A stretch of 64,000 bases of DNA from Sphingomonas sp. (lineage in GTDB: Bacteria; Pseudomonadota; Alphaproteobacteria; Sphingomonadales; Sphingomonadaceae). A model generated the notes under the pieces. That model searched no databases and had not been told where the DNA came from. It saw only the letters and a program-made list of their open reading frames with translations. Each line of letters starts with the position of its first letter. Position 1 is the first letter of the stretch. Both the position numbers and the translations under genes were made by a program. The stretch is from NCBI GenBank assembly GCA_021732445.1, contig JAKFUZ010000003.1, forward strand, positions 1 to 64,000, in the 5' to 3' direction. Positions 22,180-31,033 of the stretch are shown piece after piece.

Positions 22180-22593
22180 TCACCAATGCCCGGTGTTGGG
22201 CATGGACGCCCAGGGCTCGGCAGGCTCCAGATACCCGTCCTGCAACAGCTCCACAGAAATATTGTCGGGCGACCGGACAAACGCCATGTGGCCATCGCGT
22301 GGCGGCCGGTTGATCGTCACGCCGCCTTCCATCAGCCGCTGGCACGTTTCATAAATATTGTCGACCCGGTAGGCTAAGTGCCCGAAATTGCGGCCCTCGC
22401 CATAATTTTCGGGGTCCCAATTATGGGTCAGCTCGATCTGCGCCTGCTCGTCGCCGGGCGCTGCCATGAAGATGAGGGTGAAGCGCCCCTGCTCGCTGTC
22501 AAAACGCTGTTGTTCCTCAAGGCCGATAAGGTTGAAGAAGCGGATCGTTGCCTCTGGGTCAGTGACGCGGATCATGGTGTGGAGATACTTCAT
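22180..22593 (-). CDS. gloA: Lactoylglutathione lyase (glyoxalase I)
   Basis: YLHTMIRVTDPEATIRFFNLIGLEE...LELTHNWD-type IELTHNWDPENYGEGRNFGHLAYRVDNIY. Confidence 0.9.
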   Translation of the reverse strand: MKYLHTMIRVTDPEATIRFFNLIGLEEQQRFDSEQGRFTLIFMAAPGDEQAQIELTHNWDPENYGEGRNFGHLAYRVDNIYETCQRLMEGGVTINRPPRDGHMAFVRSPDNISVELLQDGYLEPAEPWASMPNTGHW

Positions 22594-22660
22594 CGCGGCG
22601 GCGTGCTCCGTTGGGCGAACGGTTGCCAGAATAGGGCAGCGGCGGCCGCGACGCTACCGC

Positions 22661-22706
22661 TGATTACTCGCGGGGCGCTGATTACTCGCGGGGCGCTGAT
22701 TACTTG
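22661..22706. repeat. 18-bp direct tandem repeat (about 2.5 copies)
   Basis: TGATTACTCGCGGGGCGC at 22661-22678 and 22679-22696, then partial TGATTACTTG from 22697; overlaps the TPR gene stop codon. Confidence 0.85.
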
Positions 22707-23518
22707 TCGGGTGCGGGTTTTTCGGGTGTAGCGAATTGCTGCAATGCGTCGCGGGCCCTGGCCGCTGCCGGGCTTTTCGGGGCAATGCGCACCGCGTCGT
22801 TCCAGGCTGCCCGGGCGCCAGGCGCATCGCCTGAGGCAGCAGCAATATTGCCGATTTCGAGATAGACTGACGGGTCGTCAGGTGCACGGTCATAGGCCTG
22901 GGCGATGTCGCGCCGCGCTGCCGGCAGGTCGCCCATGCGCCGGGCCAGCGCGGCCGAGGCCAGCCAGATCAGCGGATCCTTGTCGGCAAAGCGCAGGGCA
23001 AGGTCCATGTCGATGCGCGCCGCCGCCGGCTGGTTGAGTGCAACGAGCGCGCGCGCGCGGTCGAACTGCGCTTCGCCCAACTCCTGCCCGGCGAGCGTGC
23101 CGGCGGCAAGCGCTGCATCCAGCGCAGCGCGCGCCGGCGCCGGTTGCCCGGCCGCGAGCCAGGCATTGCCGGCCTGCGCCCAGTAGCGCGCGGCGCGCCC
23201 ATCATGCGCGGTTTCGGCCTGGTTGGCCGCGGTTTCGAACTGGCTGGCGGCTGGCACCCAGCGTTCCTGATTGGCATAAGCCATGCCAAGGCACTGGCGC
23301 GCGAGGAAGCCGCCGCCGGCAACCCGCCATTCTTCCGCAAAGCTCGCGCCTTGCGCAGGGTCGCCGGTTGCCAGATCAACGCAGCGCTCATAGGTGGCGG
23401 CGGGCAGTGGCGCGTCGGTGGATTGCGTTGCGGCTGGTGGGGGCGAACCGGGCAGGTTGGCCGTAATCTGCGCCGCGGCCGCCCAGAATGATGCGGTTGC
23501 CAAGATGAGTGTCAGCAC
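22700..23518 (-). CDS. TPR-repeat secreted/periplasmic protein
   Basis: N-terminal signal; repeated helical Ala-rich motifs (GNAWLAAGQPAPARAALDAAL, ARALVALNQPAAARIDMDLAL, GNIAAASGDAPGARAAWNDAVRIAP). Confidence 0.75.
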   Translation of the reverse strand: MLTLILATASFWAAAAQITANLPGSPPPAATQSTDAPLPAATYERCVDLATGDPAQGASFAEEWRVAGGGFLARQCLGMAYANQERWVPAASQFETAANQAETAHDGRAARYWAQAGNAWLAAGQPAPARAALDAALAAGTLAGQELGEAQFDRARALVALNQPAAARIDMDLALRFADKDPLIWLASAALARRMGDLPAARRDIAQAYDRAPDDPSVYLEIGNIAAASGDAPGARAAWNDAVRIAPKSPAAARARDALQQFATPEKPAPDK

Positions 23519-24246
23519 GCGAGCACATCCTCCACTGCCCGGATGATGAGGGCGATATCGGCATCGCGCGACAGGCGGTGGTCACCATCTTTGACCAGCC
23601 ATGTCTGCACATTGGCTGAACGCAGCAACTCGGCCAGCCGGGCGGCGCGCATCCACGGCACGTCGGCGTCGGCCTGGCCCTGCACGATGCGCACCGGCAC
23701 GTCGATGGCGATCGGCCCGTGCATCAGCCGGAGCGCTTCGGCCGACGACCAGAAGCGGCGGGTATAGATGGTGGGTGCCGGGCCATAGGCGTTGGCGCGC
23801 TCAAGCCGGCCGGCGCTCAGCATCGCCATTTTCTCGTCGGTCGAAAATCCCCAGTCGCTGAAGTCAGGTGCCGGGGCGATGCCAACCAGCCCCATCACGC
23901 GCTCGGGTCGCGCCAGGCTTGCGAGCAGCATCAGCCAGCCACCCATCGATGAACCGACCAGCAGCACCGGCCCTTGTGCGACCCCGTCGATCATCGCGAG
24001 TGTGTCGTCGCGCCAGTCCGCCAGACTTTGTTCCTCAAACGCGCCGTCGCTTGCGCCGCACCCGCCATAGTCGAAGCGGATGAAGGGGCGTCCCTCACGC
24101 CTTGCCCATGCGTCGAGCGCCAGCGCCTTGGCGCCGGTCATGTCGCTGGCATAGCCCGGCAGGAACAGGATTGTCGGCCCGGTGCCGCCGGTGGCGTGAT
24201 ATGCCAGGCTGGGGCGCGGTGGAGCCGATCGGAGTGTCGTTGTCAT
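23512..24246 (-). CDS. Alpha/beta hydrolase
   Basis: TILFLPGYASDMTGAKALALDAWARREGRPFIRFDYGGCGASDG..., VLLVGSSMGGWLMLLA. Confidence 0.9.
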   Translation of the reverse strand: MTTTLRSAPPRPSLAYHATGGTGPTILFLPGYASDMTGAKALALDAWARREGRPFIRFDYGGCGASDGAFEEQSLADWRDDTLAMIDGVAQGPVLLVGSSMGGWLMLLASLARPERVMGLVGIAPAPDFSDWGFSTDEKMAMLSAGRLERANAYGPAPTIYTRRFWSSAEALRLMHGPIAIDVPVRIVQGQADADVPWMRAARLAELLRSANVQTWLVKDGDHRLSRDADIALIIRAVEDVLAC

Positions 24247-24303
24247 AGGCTCATGCCAATAGGCACCGCCTTGGCGCTTGAAAAGTACGGGCAACGGCCC
24301 GGG

Positions 24304-25254
24304 TCATTGCCCCAGAAACGCCGTTACCGCGGCCGCAAATGCCGCAGGCTGATCAAGCATCACAAAATGCGCAGCGTCTTCGATCGGCGCAAACCGCACA
24401 TCGGGCGTGCCGGCATATTGCCCGGCATAAAAGGCGCCGGTCTGCTCCTTGGTATAGCGGCCGCCAGCCGCCCAAGGGTAGACGACTGTGATCGGCAGCG
24501 TCAGGGCCGGCAGGCTTGCGCGCATGTCGGTCGTCAGGTCGTCGTATATTCCTTGCGCGGAAACGCGCGGATCGGCCTTGGCCGCCCAGGCTTCCATTTT
24601 GGCAATGCTCGCCGGTTTGAGCGCAAGGCCACGGGTCTGCGCGGCAATGACGGCCGGATCCGCGGGCTTGCCGTAATTGGCGGCGGTGCGGTCGCGCAGC
24701 GCGGCGGCTTGCGGCGCAACCGTGGCGGGCGTCACCGCTGTGCCGGGCGGGGCAAATAACACTGCGAAAAAGGGCAGCGAATCGACGATCATCAGCTTCG
24801 CGGCGTCGCCCGGATGCGCCTTTGCCAGCATCATGCCGAGCAGCCCGCCCATCGAATGCCCAATGACCGCAGCACCGCTTAGCTTGTGGTCGGTGATATA
24901 GCGGTGCAGGTCTTCAAGCACCCCGGCAAGCAGCGGCCCTTCCAGATTTTTACCCGGATCATCGCCGCCAAAACCATTCACCTGCACCAGAAACACGCGG
25001 TGCTCCTGCGCGAGCGCCGGTGCGATCTCGTCCCACACCGCGCGCGGCGAGGCAAGGCCGGGGATGAGGATGACGGCTGGTCCCTTGCTGCCCATGGTGG
25101 TGACGGAGATATGATCCAGCCGCTCCTCGGCGCCGGTTACAGGAGCAGCAGCCGGTGCGGCGGCCGCTGGCGCGGTGGCCGCGCGCCCGGGCAGCGGGTG
25201 GAGGATGACGAACGGGGCGAGCGCCGACAGCGCGATACGATGGGCAATCTTCAT
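24304..25254 (-). CDS. Alpha/beta hydrolase, secreted
   Basis: Signal peptide; PAVILIPGLASPRAVWDEIAPALAQEHRVFLVQVNGFGGD, AAVIGHSMGGLLGMMLA. Confidence 0.92.
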   Translation of the reverse strand: MKIAHRIALSALAPFVILHPLPGRAATAPAAAAPAAAPVTGAEERLDHISVTTMGSKGPAVILIPGLASPRAVWDEIAPALAQEHRVFLVQVNGFGGDDPGKNLEGPLLAGVLEDLHRYITDHKLSGAAVIGHSMGGLLGMMLAKAHPGDAAKLMIVDSLPFFAVLFAPPGTAVTPATVAPQAAALRDRTAANYGKPADPAVIAAQTRGLALKPASIAKMEAWAAKADPRVSAQGIYDDLTTDMRASLPALTLPITVVYPWAAGGRYTKEQTGAFYAGQYAGTPDVRFAPIEDAAHFVMLDQPAAFAAAVTAFLGQ

Positions 25255-25460
25255 TGGTCTTGCTCCTTTGATGGACTGGCGAACACCGCCTCGATGCTGG
25301 TTTCAAACAATTCGGCAATGCGAAACGCGAGCGGGAGCGATGGATCATAGCGCCCGGTCTCAATCGCGTTCACGCTCTGGCGCGATACCTCAAGTTGATC
25401 GGCCAGGTCGCCCTGGCTCCAACCCCGCTCGGCGCGCAGCACGCGCAGCCGGTTCTTCAT
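25251..25460 (-). CDS. XRE-family helix-turn-helix regulator
   Basis: MKNRLRVLRAERGWSQGDLADQLEVSRQSVNAIETGRYDPSLPLAFRIAELFETSIEAVF. Confidence 0.93.
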   Translation of the reverse strand: MKNRLRVLRAERGWSQGDLADQLEVSRQSVNAIETGRYDPSLPLAFRIAELFETSIEAVFASPSKEQDQ

Positions 25461-25861
25461 GCCCGACGCCCGTCGATCAGGCGATTGGCGCACGAGCCGA
25501 CGCCAAGCCCGCCGAACCACAAAATCGCGACATAATAGGATTCCACGTGCCCGACGACCTCGAAACTCTCCATAAACCCCCAGACGGTTGCGATGCTGAG
25601 CGCGAACGCGGTCGCTATCAGCGTCTGGCGAACGAGCAGCATTCGCAGATATTCGTCGCGCTCATTGGCCAGCAGCCGGCCAATCGCGGCGAACATGCCG
25701 ATGATGGGGAGCGCGGGCAGCACCGCGACGACATAGGAAGTCGGGCCGCTCACCAGATGGTGCTTGAAGGCCAACACCGCGCCGATGAGCAACACCGCAT
25801 AGGCAATGCTCAGCGCAACGATGTCCCGGTTGTAGCGGCGCATCGCCGGGCTTCTGGCCAT
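25457..25861 (-). CDS. Four-TM-type hypothetical membrane protein, co-transcribed with the XRE regulator
   Basis: DIVALSIAYAVLLIGAVLAF...TSYVVAVLPALPIIGMFAAIGRLLANERDEYLRMLLVRQTLIATAFALSIATVWGF; ATGA overlap with the downstream HTH gene. Confidence 0.75.
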   Translation of the reverse strand: MARSPAMRRYNRDIVALSIAYAVLLIGAVLAFKHHLVSGPTSYVVAVLPALPIIGMFAAIGRLLANERDEYLRMLLVRQTLIATAFALSIATVWGFMESFEVVGHVESYYVAILWFGGLGVGSCANRLIDGRRA

Positions 25862-25863
25862 GT

Positions 25864-25931
25864 GTAAAGCTCCCTTTCGAATCAGACAAGGGAGCTTTAC
25901 TGTAAAGCGGGCTTGTCTGTCAAGCGTGCTT
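25864..25931. promoter_or_regulatory. Cluster of GTAAAGC/GCTTTAC inverted half-sites (putative operator array)
   Basis: Perfect 13-bp inverted repeat GTAAAGCTCCCTT (25864-25876)/AAGGGAGCTTTAC (25888-25900), then GCTTTAC-T-GTAAAGC (25894-25908) and degenerate GCTTG-N5-CAAGC (25911-25925). Confidence 0.7.
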
Positions 25932-25958
25932 TCCTATCGGCGACTCTGGCCGGCCCGT

Positions 25959-26219
25959 TCAGATGATATACTCCACGGTCTTGGCCTGTGTCGTGGCGGC
26001 GCGCTTGGCGGCGCGCATCGTCACGAGCCGGGTGTGGAGGCGAGTGATTGTCGCGCTGCCGGTCGATTGGCACAGCGCCGGCACCAGCGCGTGCAGCAAG
26101 GCGCCGCACCCGCCCAAAATCATCGCGACGCCAAAGCTGGAGGCGACGCCGAAATGCTCGGCATAGCTCTCGCCCACCGATTGCGGGTGATCGAGGAACA
26201 GGCGGCGGATCATCATCGG
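25959..26219 (-). CDS. DUF6356-like small protein
   Basis: MIRRLFLDHPQSVGESYAEHFGVASSFGVAMILGGCGALLHALVPALCQSTGSATITRLHTRLV. Confidence 0.75.
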   Translation of the reverse strand, partial: PMMIRRLFLDHPQSVGESYAEHFGVASSFGVAMILGGCGALLHALVPALCQSTGSATITRLHTRLVTMRAAKRAATTQAKTVEYII

Positions 26220-26264
26220 GTCTCCCGGCACGCGAACAAGGGCAGCAACGCCGACCCTATCAGG

Positions 26265-27665
26265 TCAGCCGCGCGCCGCCAACCGGGCGAGCATGTCGGC
26301 GGCAAGCTGGCTCAGCGTGTCGTCGCGCGCGCCCATGATGACGATGCGGTCCCCCGGCCGCGCAGCGTCGACAAGCGCCGCGGCGGCTGCGTCGCGGGCG
26401 GGAATGTGGCGCGCATCGGCGCCGGCGGCGACCAGATCGGCAACAATATCGGCACTGGTCACCTCGCGGCTTACCGTGCCGCCCTGATAGACGGGATCAG
26501 GCAGGACCAGCACGTCGCCGGGGTGCAGCCGTGCTGAAACGCTCGCCACCAGGTCGCGCCGCATCACCTTTAGCGGGCCATAGCCGTGCGGCTGGAACAG
26601 CAGCAGCAGCCGGCCGGGAAAAGCATGAAGCGTGTCGAGGGTCGCGGCGATCTTGTCGGGGTTGTGACCGAAATCGTCGATGACCGACACGCCGGCTGCC
26701 GTGCCGACATGATCGAACCGGCGCTTCAGGCCTGTGAAGCCCGAAATCGCAGCAATGGCCATGTCCCGGTCAACGCCTGCGGCCATCGCGGCGCCAACTG
26801 CGGCGAGCGCATTGGCGACATTGTGCCGCCCGGGGACGGCAAGGCGCACCCGCGCCCGCGCGCTGCCCATCACGAGATCAAAGCTGATCGCAAAAGGCTC
26901 CGGCACCAGATTTTCCGCAACGATGTCGGCGGGCGCCTCAACCGCGAAGGTGATGCTTTTGTCACGGGGCAGCGTCGCGGCAAGGGCGGCGGCCTCATCG
27001 TCGCCGACATTGATGACGGTCGCCGCCGCCTTGCCCGCGAAATCGCCGAACAGGGCGCGCAGTTCGGCAAGTGACTTGTGGTCGAGGCTGATGTTGTTGA
27101 GCACCGCAATGGTCGGCGAAAAAAGCGCGATCGACCCGTCGCTCTCGTCCACTTCGCTCACGAACACATCGCCCCGGCCAACAAGCGCGCTTGCAAATGG
27201 CGCATCGTCGCGCGCGAAATTTTTCATGACCGCGCCGTTCATCACGGTCGGGTCGCGCCCCACGGCGTGCAGCACCCAGCCGATCATGCCGGTGACGGTC
27301 GATTTGCCGCTGGTGCCAGCCACGCCGATCGACAAGGGGCTGGCGTTGAACAACCGGCTGAGCAGGTCGGCGCGGCTCATCCGTTGTGCGCCCACGCGCC
27401 CGGCGGCGATCATGTCGGGCACGGTCGGCTCAATCGCGGCTGATGCAACCACTATCTGGCCGGCCGCGGTGATGCCGCTGCCATCCTGCGGAAAAAGCGC
27501 CACGCCCAGCTTTTCGAGCGCGGCGAATTTGGCGGGAAGCCGCGCCTGGTCGAGGCTGCGGTCAGACCCGGCAACGCGCGCGCCCTGCCCGGCCAGGATC
27601 ATCGCCAGCGGCATCATCCCCGATCCGCCGATGCCAACAAAGAAGTAGGAATTGCCGTGCGCCAT
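26265..27665 (-). CDS. Mur ligase family protein (Mpl/MurC-like UDP-N-acetylmuramate ligase)
   Basis: YFFVGIGGSGMMPLAMILAGQGARVAGSDRSLDQ, IGVAGTSGKSTVTGMIGWVL, VSEVDESDGS, DDFGHNPDKIAATL. Confidence 0.9.
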   Translation of the reverse strand: MAHGNSYFFVGIGGSGMMPLAMILAGQGARVAGSDRSLDQARLPAKFAALEKLGVALFPQDGSGITAAGQIVVASAAIEPTVPDMIAAGRVGAQRMSRADLLSRLFNASPLSIGVAGTSGKSTVTGMIGWVLHAVGRDPTVMNGAVMKNFARDDAPFASALVGRGDVFVSEVDESDGSIALFSPTIAVLNNISLDHKSLAELRALFGDFAGKAAATVINVGDDEAAALAATLPRDKSITFAVEAPADIVAENLVPEPFAISFDLVMGSARARVRLAVPGRHNVANALAAVGAAMAAGVDRDMAIAAISGFTGLKRRFDHVGTAAGVSVIDDFGHNPDKIAATLDTLHAFPGRLLLLFQPHGYGPLKVMRRDLVASVSARLHPGDVLVLPDPVYQGGTVSREVTSADIVADLVAAGADARHIPARDAAAAALVDAARPGDRIVIMGARDDTLSQLAADMLARLAARG

Positions 27666-27719
27666 GGAGGCGCGCTATCGCGGTTTTTGAAAGTCGGGGC
27701 AAGGCAGGGAGCGCGCACC

Positions 27720-28529
27720 ATGCGGATCGGGATAGTGGCGCCATCTCGCGGGCTGACGCGCGACATTGCCGACCGCGCGCTGGCGCTTGCCGCGCGCGAT
27801 TTCCCGGAGGCAAGCCTTGTCATCCACCCGCAATGTTTTTTGCAGGACGGGCATTTTGCGGGGCCGGACACGGCGCGCGGCGCGGCGTTTGTCGAGATGG
27901 CGAACGATCCGTCGATCGACGCGCTGTGGTTTGCACGCGGCGGCTATGGCGCCAACCGGCTGCTAGATGCGGTGATGCCGCAGCTTGGCCCGGCGGCTGG
28001 CGCGAAAACCTATCTTGGCTATTCGGATGGCGGCTTTCTGCTCGCGGCGCTCTATCAGGCGCGTGTCGGCCGGCCGGTGCACGGCCCGATGGTGGCCGAC
28101 ATTGCGCGCGAAGGCGGCGACGCGGCGGCCGCGCGCGCGCTTGAGTTTCTGCTGCGCGGCAACCGGGCTGCGGTGCCTGTAGCGCCGGCGACGGCCCCGA
28201 CAATCGCGCTGAATCTCACGATTCTGGCGACGCTTATCGGCACGCGCTGGCTGCCTGACCTGACCGGCCATATGCTGATGATCGAGGACGTTGCCGAGCC
28301 GATGTATCGCATCGACCGGATGCTGTTTCAGCTCGCGGCCGCGCCTGCCCTGCGGGGCCTTGCCGGGATATGCCTTGGGCGCATTGCCGATGTCGTCGCC
28401 AATGAGCCGCCCTGGGGCGACGAGATCGATCAGATGATTGCCCGCTGCTGCACCCTGCTTGGCGTGCCTTATCTTGGCCGATGCGACATCGGGCATGATG
28501 CGGACAACAAGATCGTCCCGTTCGGCTAG
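27720..28529 (+). CDS. LD-carboxypeptidase (MccF/LdcA family)
   Basis: IGIVAPSRGLTRD..., DALWFARGGYGANRLLDAV, GYSDGGFLLAALYQA...HGPMVADI. Confidence 0.93.
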   Translation: MRIGIVAPSRGLTRDIADRALALAARDFPEASLVIHPQCFLQDGHFAGPDTARGAAFVEMANDPSIDALWFARGGYGANRLLDAVMPQLGPAAGAKTYLGYSDGGFLLAALYQARVGRPVHGPMVADIAREGGDAAAARALEFLLRGNRAAVPVAPATAPTIALNLTILATLIGTRWLPDLTGHMLMIEDVAEPMYRIDRMLFQLAAAPALRGLAGICLGRIADVVANEPPWGDEIDQMIARCCTLLGVPYLGRCDIGHDADNKIVPFG

Positions 28530-28544
28530 CGGCCGGGTCAGGCG

Positions 28545-29351
28545 CTACAGGAAGAACTGACCTTCGATAACCGTTATGCAAGTGCCCGTCAGCACCACGG
28601 TGTCGCCGGCCAGCCGGCAAAGCAGCCTGCCGCCGCGCTTGCTGGCCTGAAACGCGGAGAATTCGTCGCGGCCGAGCACCTGCGCCCAATAGGGCACGCA
28701 AACCGCATGCGCCGATCCGGTAACCGGATCTTCGTCGATATTATAGGCCGGCGTGAACACGCGGCTGACGATGTCGGTTTCCTCCCCGCGCGCCGAGACG
28801 ACCGCGACGACCTGCCCTTCCCGTGCCAGCGCGCGCAGGTCTGGCGCCAGCGCGCGCACTTCCGCCTCGGTTCGGACGATGACGAGGGCATAGCCGCGTT
28901 CATGCCACAGCGTTGCCACCGGCGATGCGACGCCCAGTGCGGCGACGATGCCGGGCAGCGCTTTGGGTTGCGGTGCCCAGGCCGGCAGCGCGAGCGCATA
29001 CCCATCGCCCGCGCGCGCGACCTCAAGGATGCCCGCCTGCCGCGTCCGGAAGCGCACCCCGTCGCGCGCCGGGTCGTGGCGCAGTACATAATGGCCAGAG
29101 GCAAGCGTTGCGTGCCCGCACAGCGCGACTTCGGCGCCCGGTGTGAACCAGCGCAGCTCATAGTCAGCAGCTGCATCCTCGTCGGCACAGCGTACCAGAA
29201 ACGCAGTTTCGCTCAGGTTGTTTTCCTCAGCAATCGCCTGCAGGACGTCGTCGGCCAGCCACGTATCAAGCGGCATTACAGCGGCCGGATTGCCAGTGAA
29301 ATGCCGGTCGGCAAAGGCGTCGATCTGGGCAAAGGGGATTCTGGTCGTCAC
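28545..29351 (-). CDS. PhzF family phenazine-biosynthesis-like isomerase
   Basis: IPFAQIDAFADRHFTGNPAAVMPLD, ETAFLV, WFTPGAEVALCGHATLASGHYVL, DPVTGSAHA. Confidence 0.95.
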   Translation of the reverse strand: MTTRIPFAQIDAFADRHFTGNPAAVMPLDTWLADDVLQAIAEENNLSETAFLVRCADEDAAADYELRWFTPGAEVALCGHATLASGHYVLRHDPARDGVRFRTRQAGILEVARAGDGYALALPAWAPQPKALPGIVAALGVASPVATLWHERGYALVIVRTEAEVRALAPDLRALAREGQVVAVVSARGEETDIVSRVFTPAYNIDEDPVTGSAHAVCVPYWAQVLGRDEFSAFQASKRGGRLLCRLAGDTVVLTGTCITVIEGQFFL

Positions 29352-30322
29352 CGTGCTTCCTTCAATTTGGCAATTTCATCGGCCTCGACCAGCGCGTTGC
29401 CGGGGTGGTCGATCTGCCCCTCGGGATCGATATGGATGAGTATTTCGGTGCCCGGAAATTCCTGTGCCAGCCGGCGCTCCAGCGCCTCGGTTACGTCATG
29501 CGCCTCGGCGACGGTCATCTGCGGGTCCATCCAGATGTGGAACTGCACAAAGTCAGTCGCGCCGCTTGTGCGGGTGCGCAAATCATGCAGCCCTTTCAGT
29601 TCCGGGTGGCGCGACGCGATTTCGACAAAGCGCTGGCGCTTTTCGGCTGGCCATTCGCGGTCCATCAACTGGTCGATCGCAGCCGTTGATGCGCGCCACG
29701 CGCCCCATAGCAGCCAGCCGGCGATGGCCATGCCGAACACCGGGTCCGCGCCCGCCAGCCCCAGATATTGGTCCAGCACCAGCGCCACGATGACCGCGGC
29801 GTTCAGCAGCACATCCGACTGATAATGCACATGGTCGGCGTGGATCGCGACTGACCGGGTGCGGCGGATGACAAAGCGCTGATAGGCCAGCAGGCCGATG
29901 GTGAGGACAATCGCGATGACCGAGGCGGCAATGCCAAGCTCGGCATGGGCGGTTGCTTCGCGCGTCATCAGCCGCTGCACCGCGCGGAAAAAAATGGCGA
30001 CGGCAGAGGCGGCGATGATCCCCACCTGAAACAGCGCGACCAGCGCTTCGGCCTTGCCATGGCCAAAGCGATGCTCCTGATCGGCAGGCTGTGCCGCAAA
30101 CCGCACGCCGAACAGCGTGACGAGCGAGGCAGCCAGATCAAGCCCGGTGTCAGCAAGCGAGCCAAGCATCGCCACCGAGCCGGTTGCCCAGGCGCCATAG
30201 CCCTTGATGAGCACCAGCAAGGCTGCCATCGTCACGCTCGCCATGGCCGCGCGTGCGGTTAGTACGCCATGCGTCTGGTGGTGCGCGGCACGGGCCTGGT
30301 GGTGGCTATGGGCCTCGCTCAC
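29348..30322 (-). CDS. Cation diffusion facilitator family transporter
   Basis: GSVAMLGSLADTGLDLAASLVTLFGVRFAAQPADQEHRFGHGKAEALVAL; HADHVHYQSDVLLNAAVIVALVLDQ. Confidence 0.94.
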   Translation of the reverse strand: MSEAHSHHQARAAHHQTHGVLTARAAMASVTMAALLVLIKGYGAWATGSVAMLGSLADTGLDLAASLVTLFGVRFAAQPADQEHRFGHGKAEALVALFQVGIIAASAVAIFFRAVQRLMTREATAHAELGIAASVIAIVLTIGLLAYQRFVIRRTRSVAIHADHVHYQSDVLLNAAVIVALVLDQYLGLAGADPVFGMAIAGWLLWGAWRASTAAIDQLMDREWPAEKRQRFVEIASRHPELKGLHDLRTRTSGATDFVQFHIWMDPQMTVAEAHDVTEALERRLAQEFPGTEILIHIDPEGQIDHPGNALVEADEIAKLKEAR

Positions 30323-30897
30323 GGGTATAACAGCCCCTCGACCCAGCCATCGCGGCTGCGGGTGAAGAGGCGGCGTTCGTGCAGGCGGTGCGCGCGGTCT
30401 TGCCAGAATTCCATGCGCTCGGCGAACACCATATAGCCCGACCAGTGCGGCGGGCGCGGCACGTCACCGCCTGCAAACCGCGCTCTCATCGCCTCGAACC
30501 GCGCCTCGAACTCGGCGCGCGCGCTGAGCGGGCGCGACTGGTCGGATGCCCACGCCCCAAGCTGCGAATCGCGGCTGCGGGTAGCGAAATAGGCGTCGGC
30601 CTGTGCTTCTCCGACCGTCGATACCGGCCCTTCGATGCGAATCTGGCGCCGCAGCGACTTCCAGTGGAACAACAGTGCGGCGTGCGCATTGTCGCGCAGG
30701 TCGGCGGCCTTGCGGCCCTGATGGTTGGTGTAGAACACAAAACCGTCGGCGCCGTGCCCCTTCAGCAGCACCATGCGCACGCTCGGCTGGCCGCGCGCAT
30801 CGGCCGTTGCGAGCGCCATCGCATTGGCATCATTAGGCTCGCTGGCGCGGGCCTCGTCATACCACGCATCGAACAGGAGGAGCGGATCGGTCGTCAT
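30319..30897 (-). CDS. pdxH: Pyridoxamine 5'-phosphate oxidase
   Basis: ANAMALATADARGQPSVRMVLLKGHGADGFVFYTNHQGRKAADL, SRDSQLGAWASDQSRPL, WSGYMVFAERMEFWQDRAHRLHERRLFTR. Confidence 0.96.
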   Translation of the reverse strand: MTTDPLLLFDAWYDEARASEPNDANAMALATADARGQPSVRMVLLKGHGADGFVFYTNHQGRKAADLRDNAHAALLFHWKSLRRQIRIEGPVSTVGEAQADAYFATRSRDSQLGAWASDQSRPLSARAEFEARFEAMRARFAGGDVPRPPHWSGYMVFAERMEFWQDRAHRLHERRLFTRSRDGWVEGLLYP

Positions 30898-31033
30898 GCC
30901 CGTCGCTGTAGCCGAGCTTTGCACAAAGCGGAACCGCGCGCGGCGCTGATCTTTGCGGAGATTTTCGGTGGCGCCGGCGCGAGGCGATGTTGCCGGTTGC
31001 GCGCCGTGCCCGATTGTGGTTGCGTACCCGCCG

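Noticed and set aside
22661-22706. Possible CRISPR-like repeat
   Set aside because: Repeats are directly adjacent with no spacers and only about 2.5 copies; a simple tandem repeat.
25870-25884. TTCGAATC resembling a tRNA T-loop
   Set aside because: Lies inside the operator inverted repeat with no acceptor or anticodon stem; chance match.
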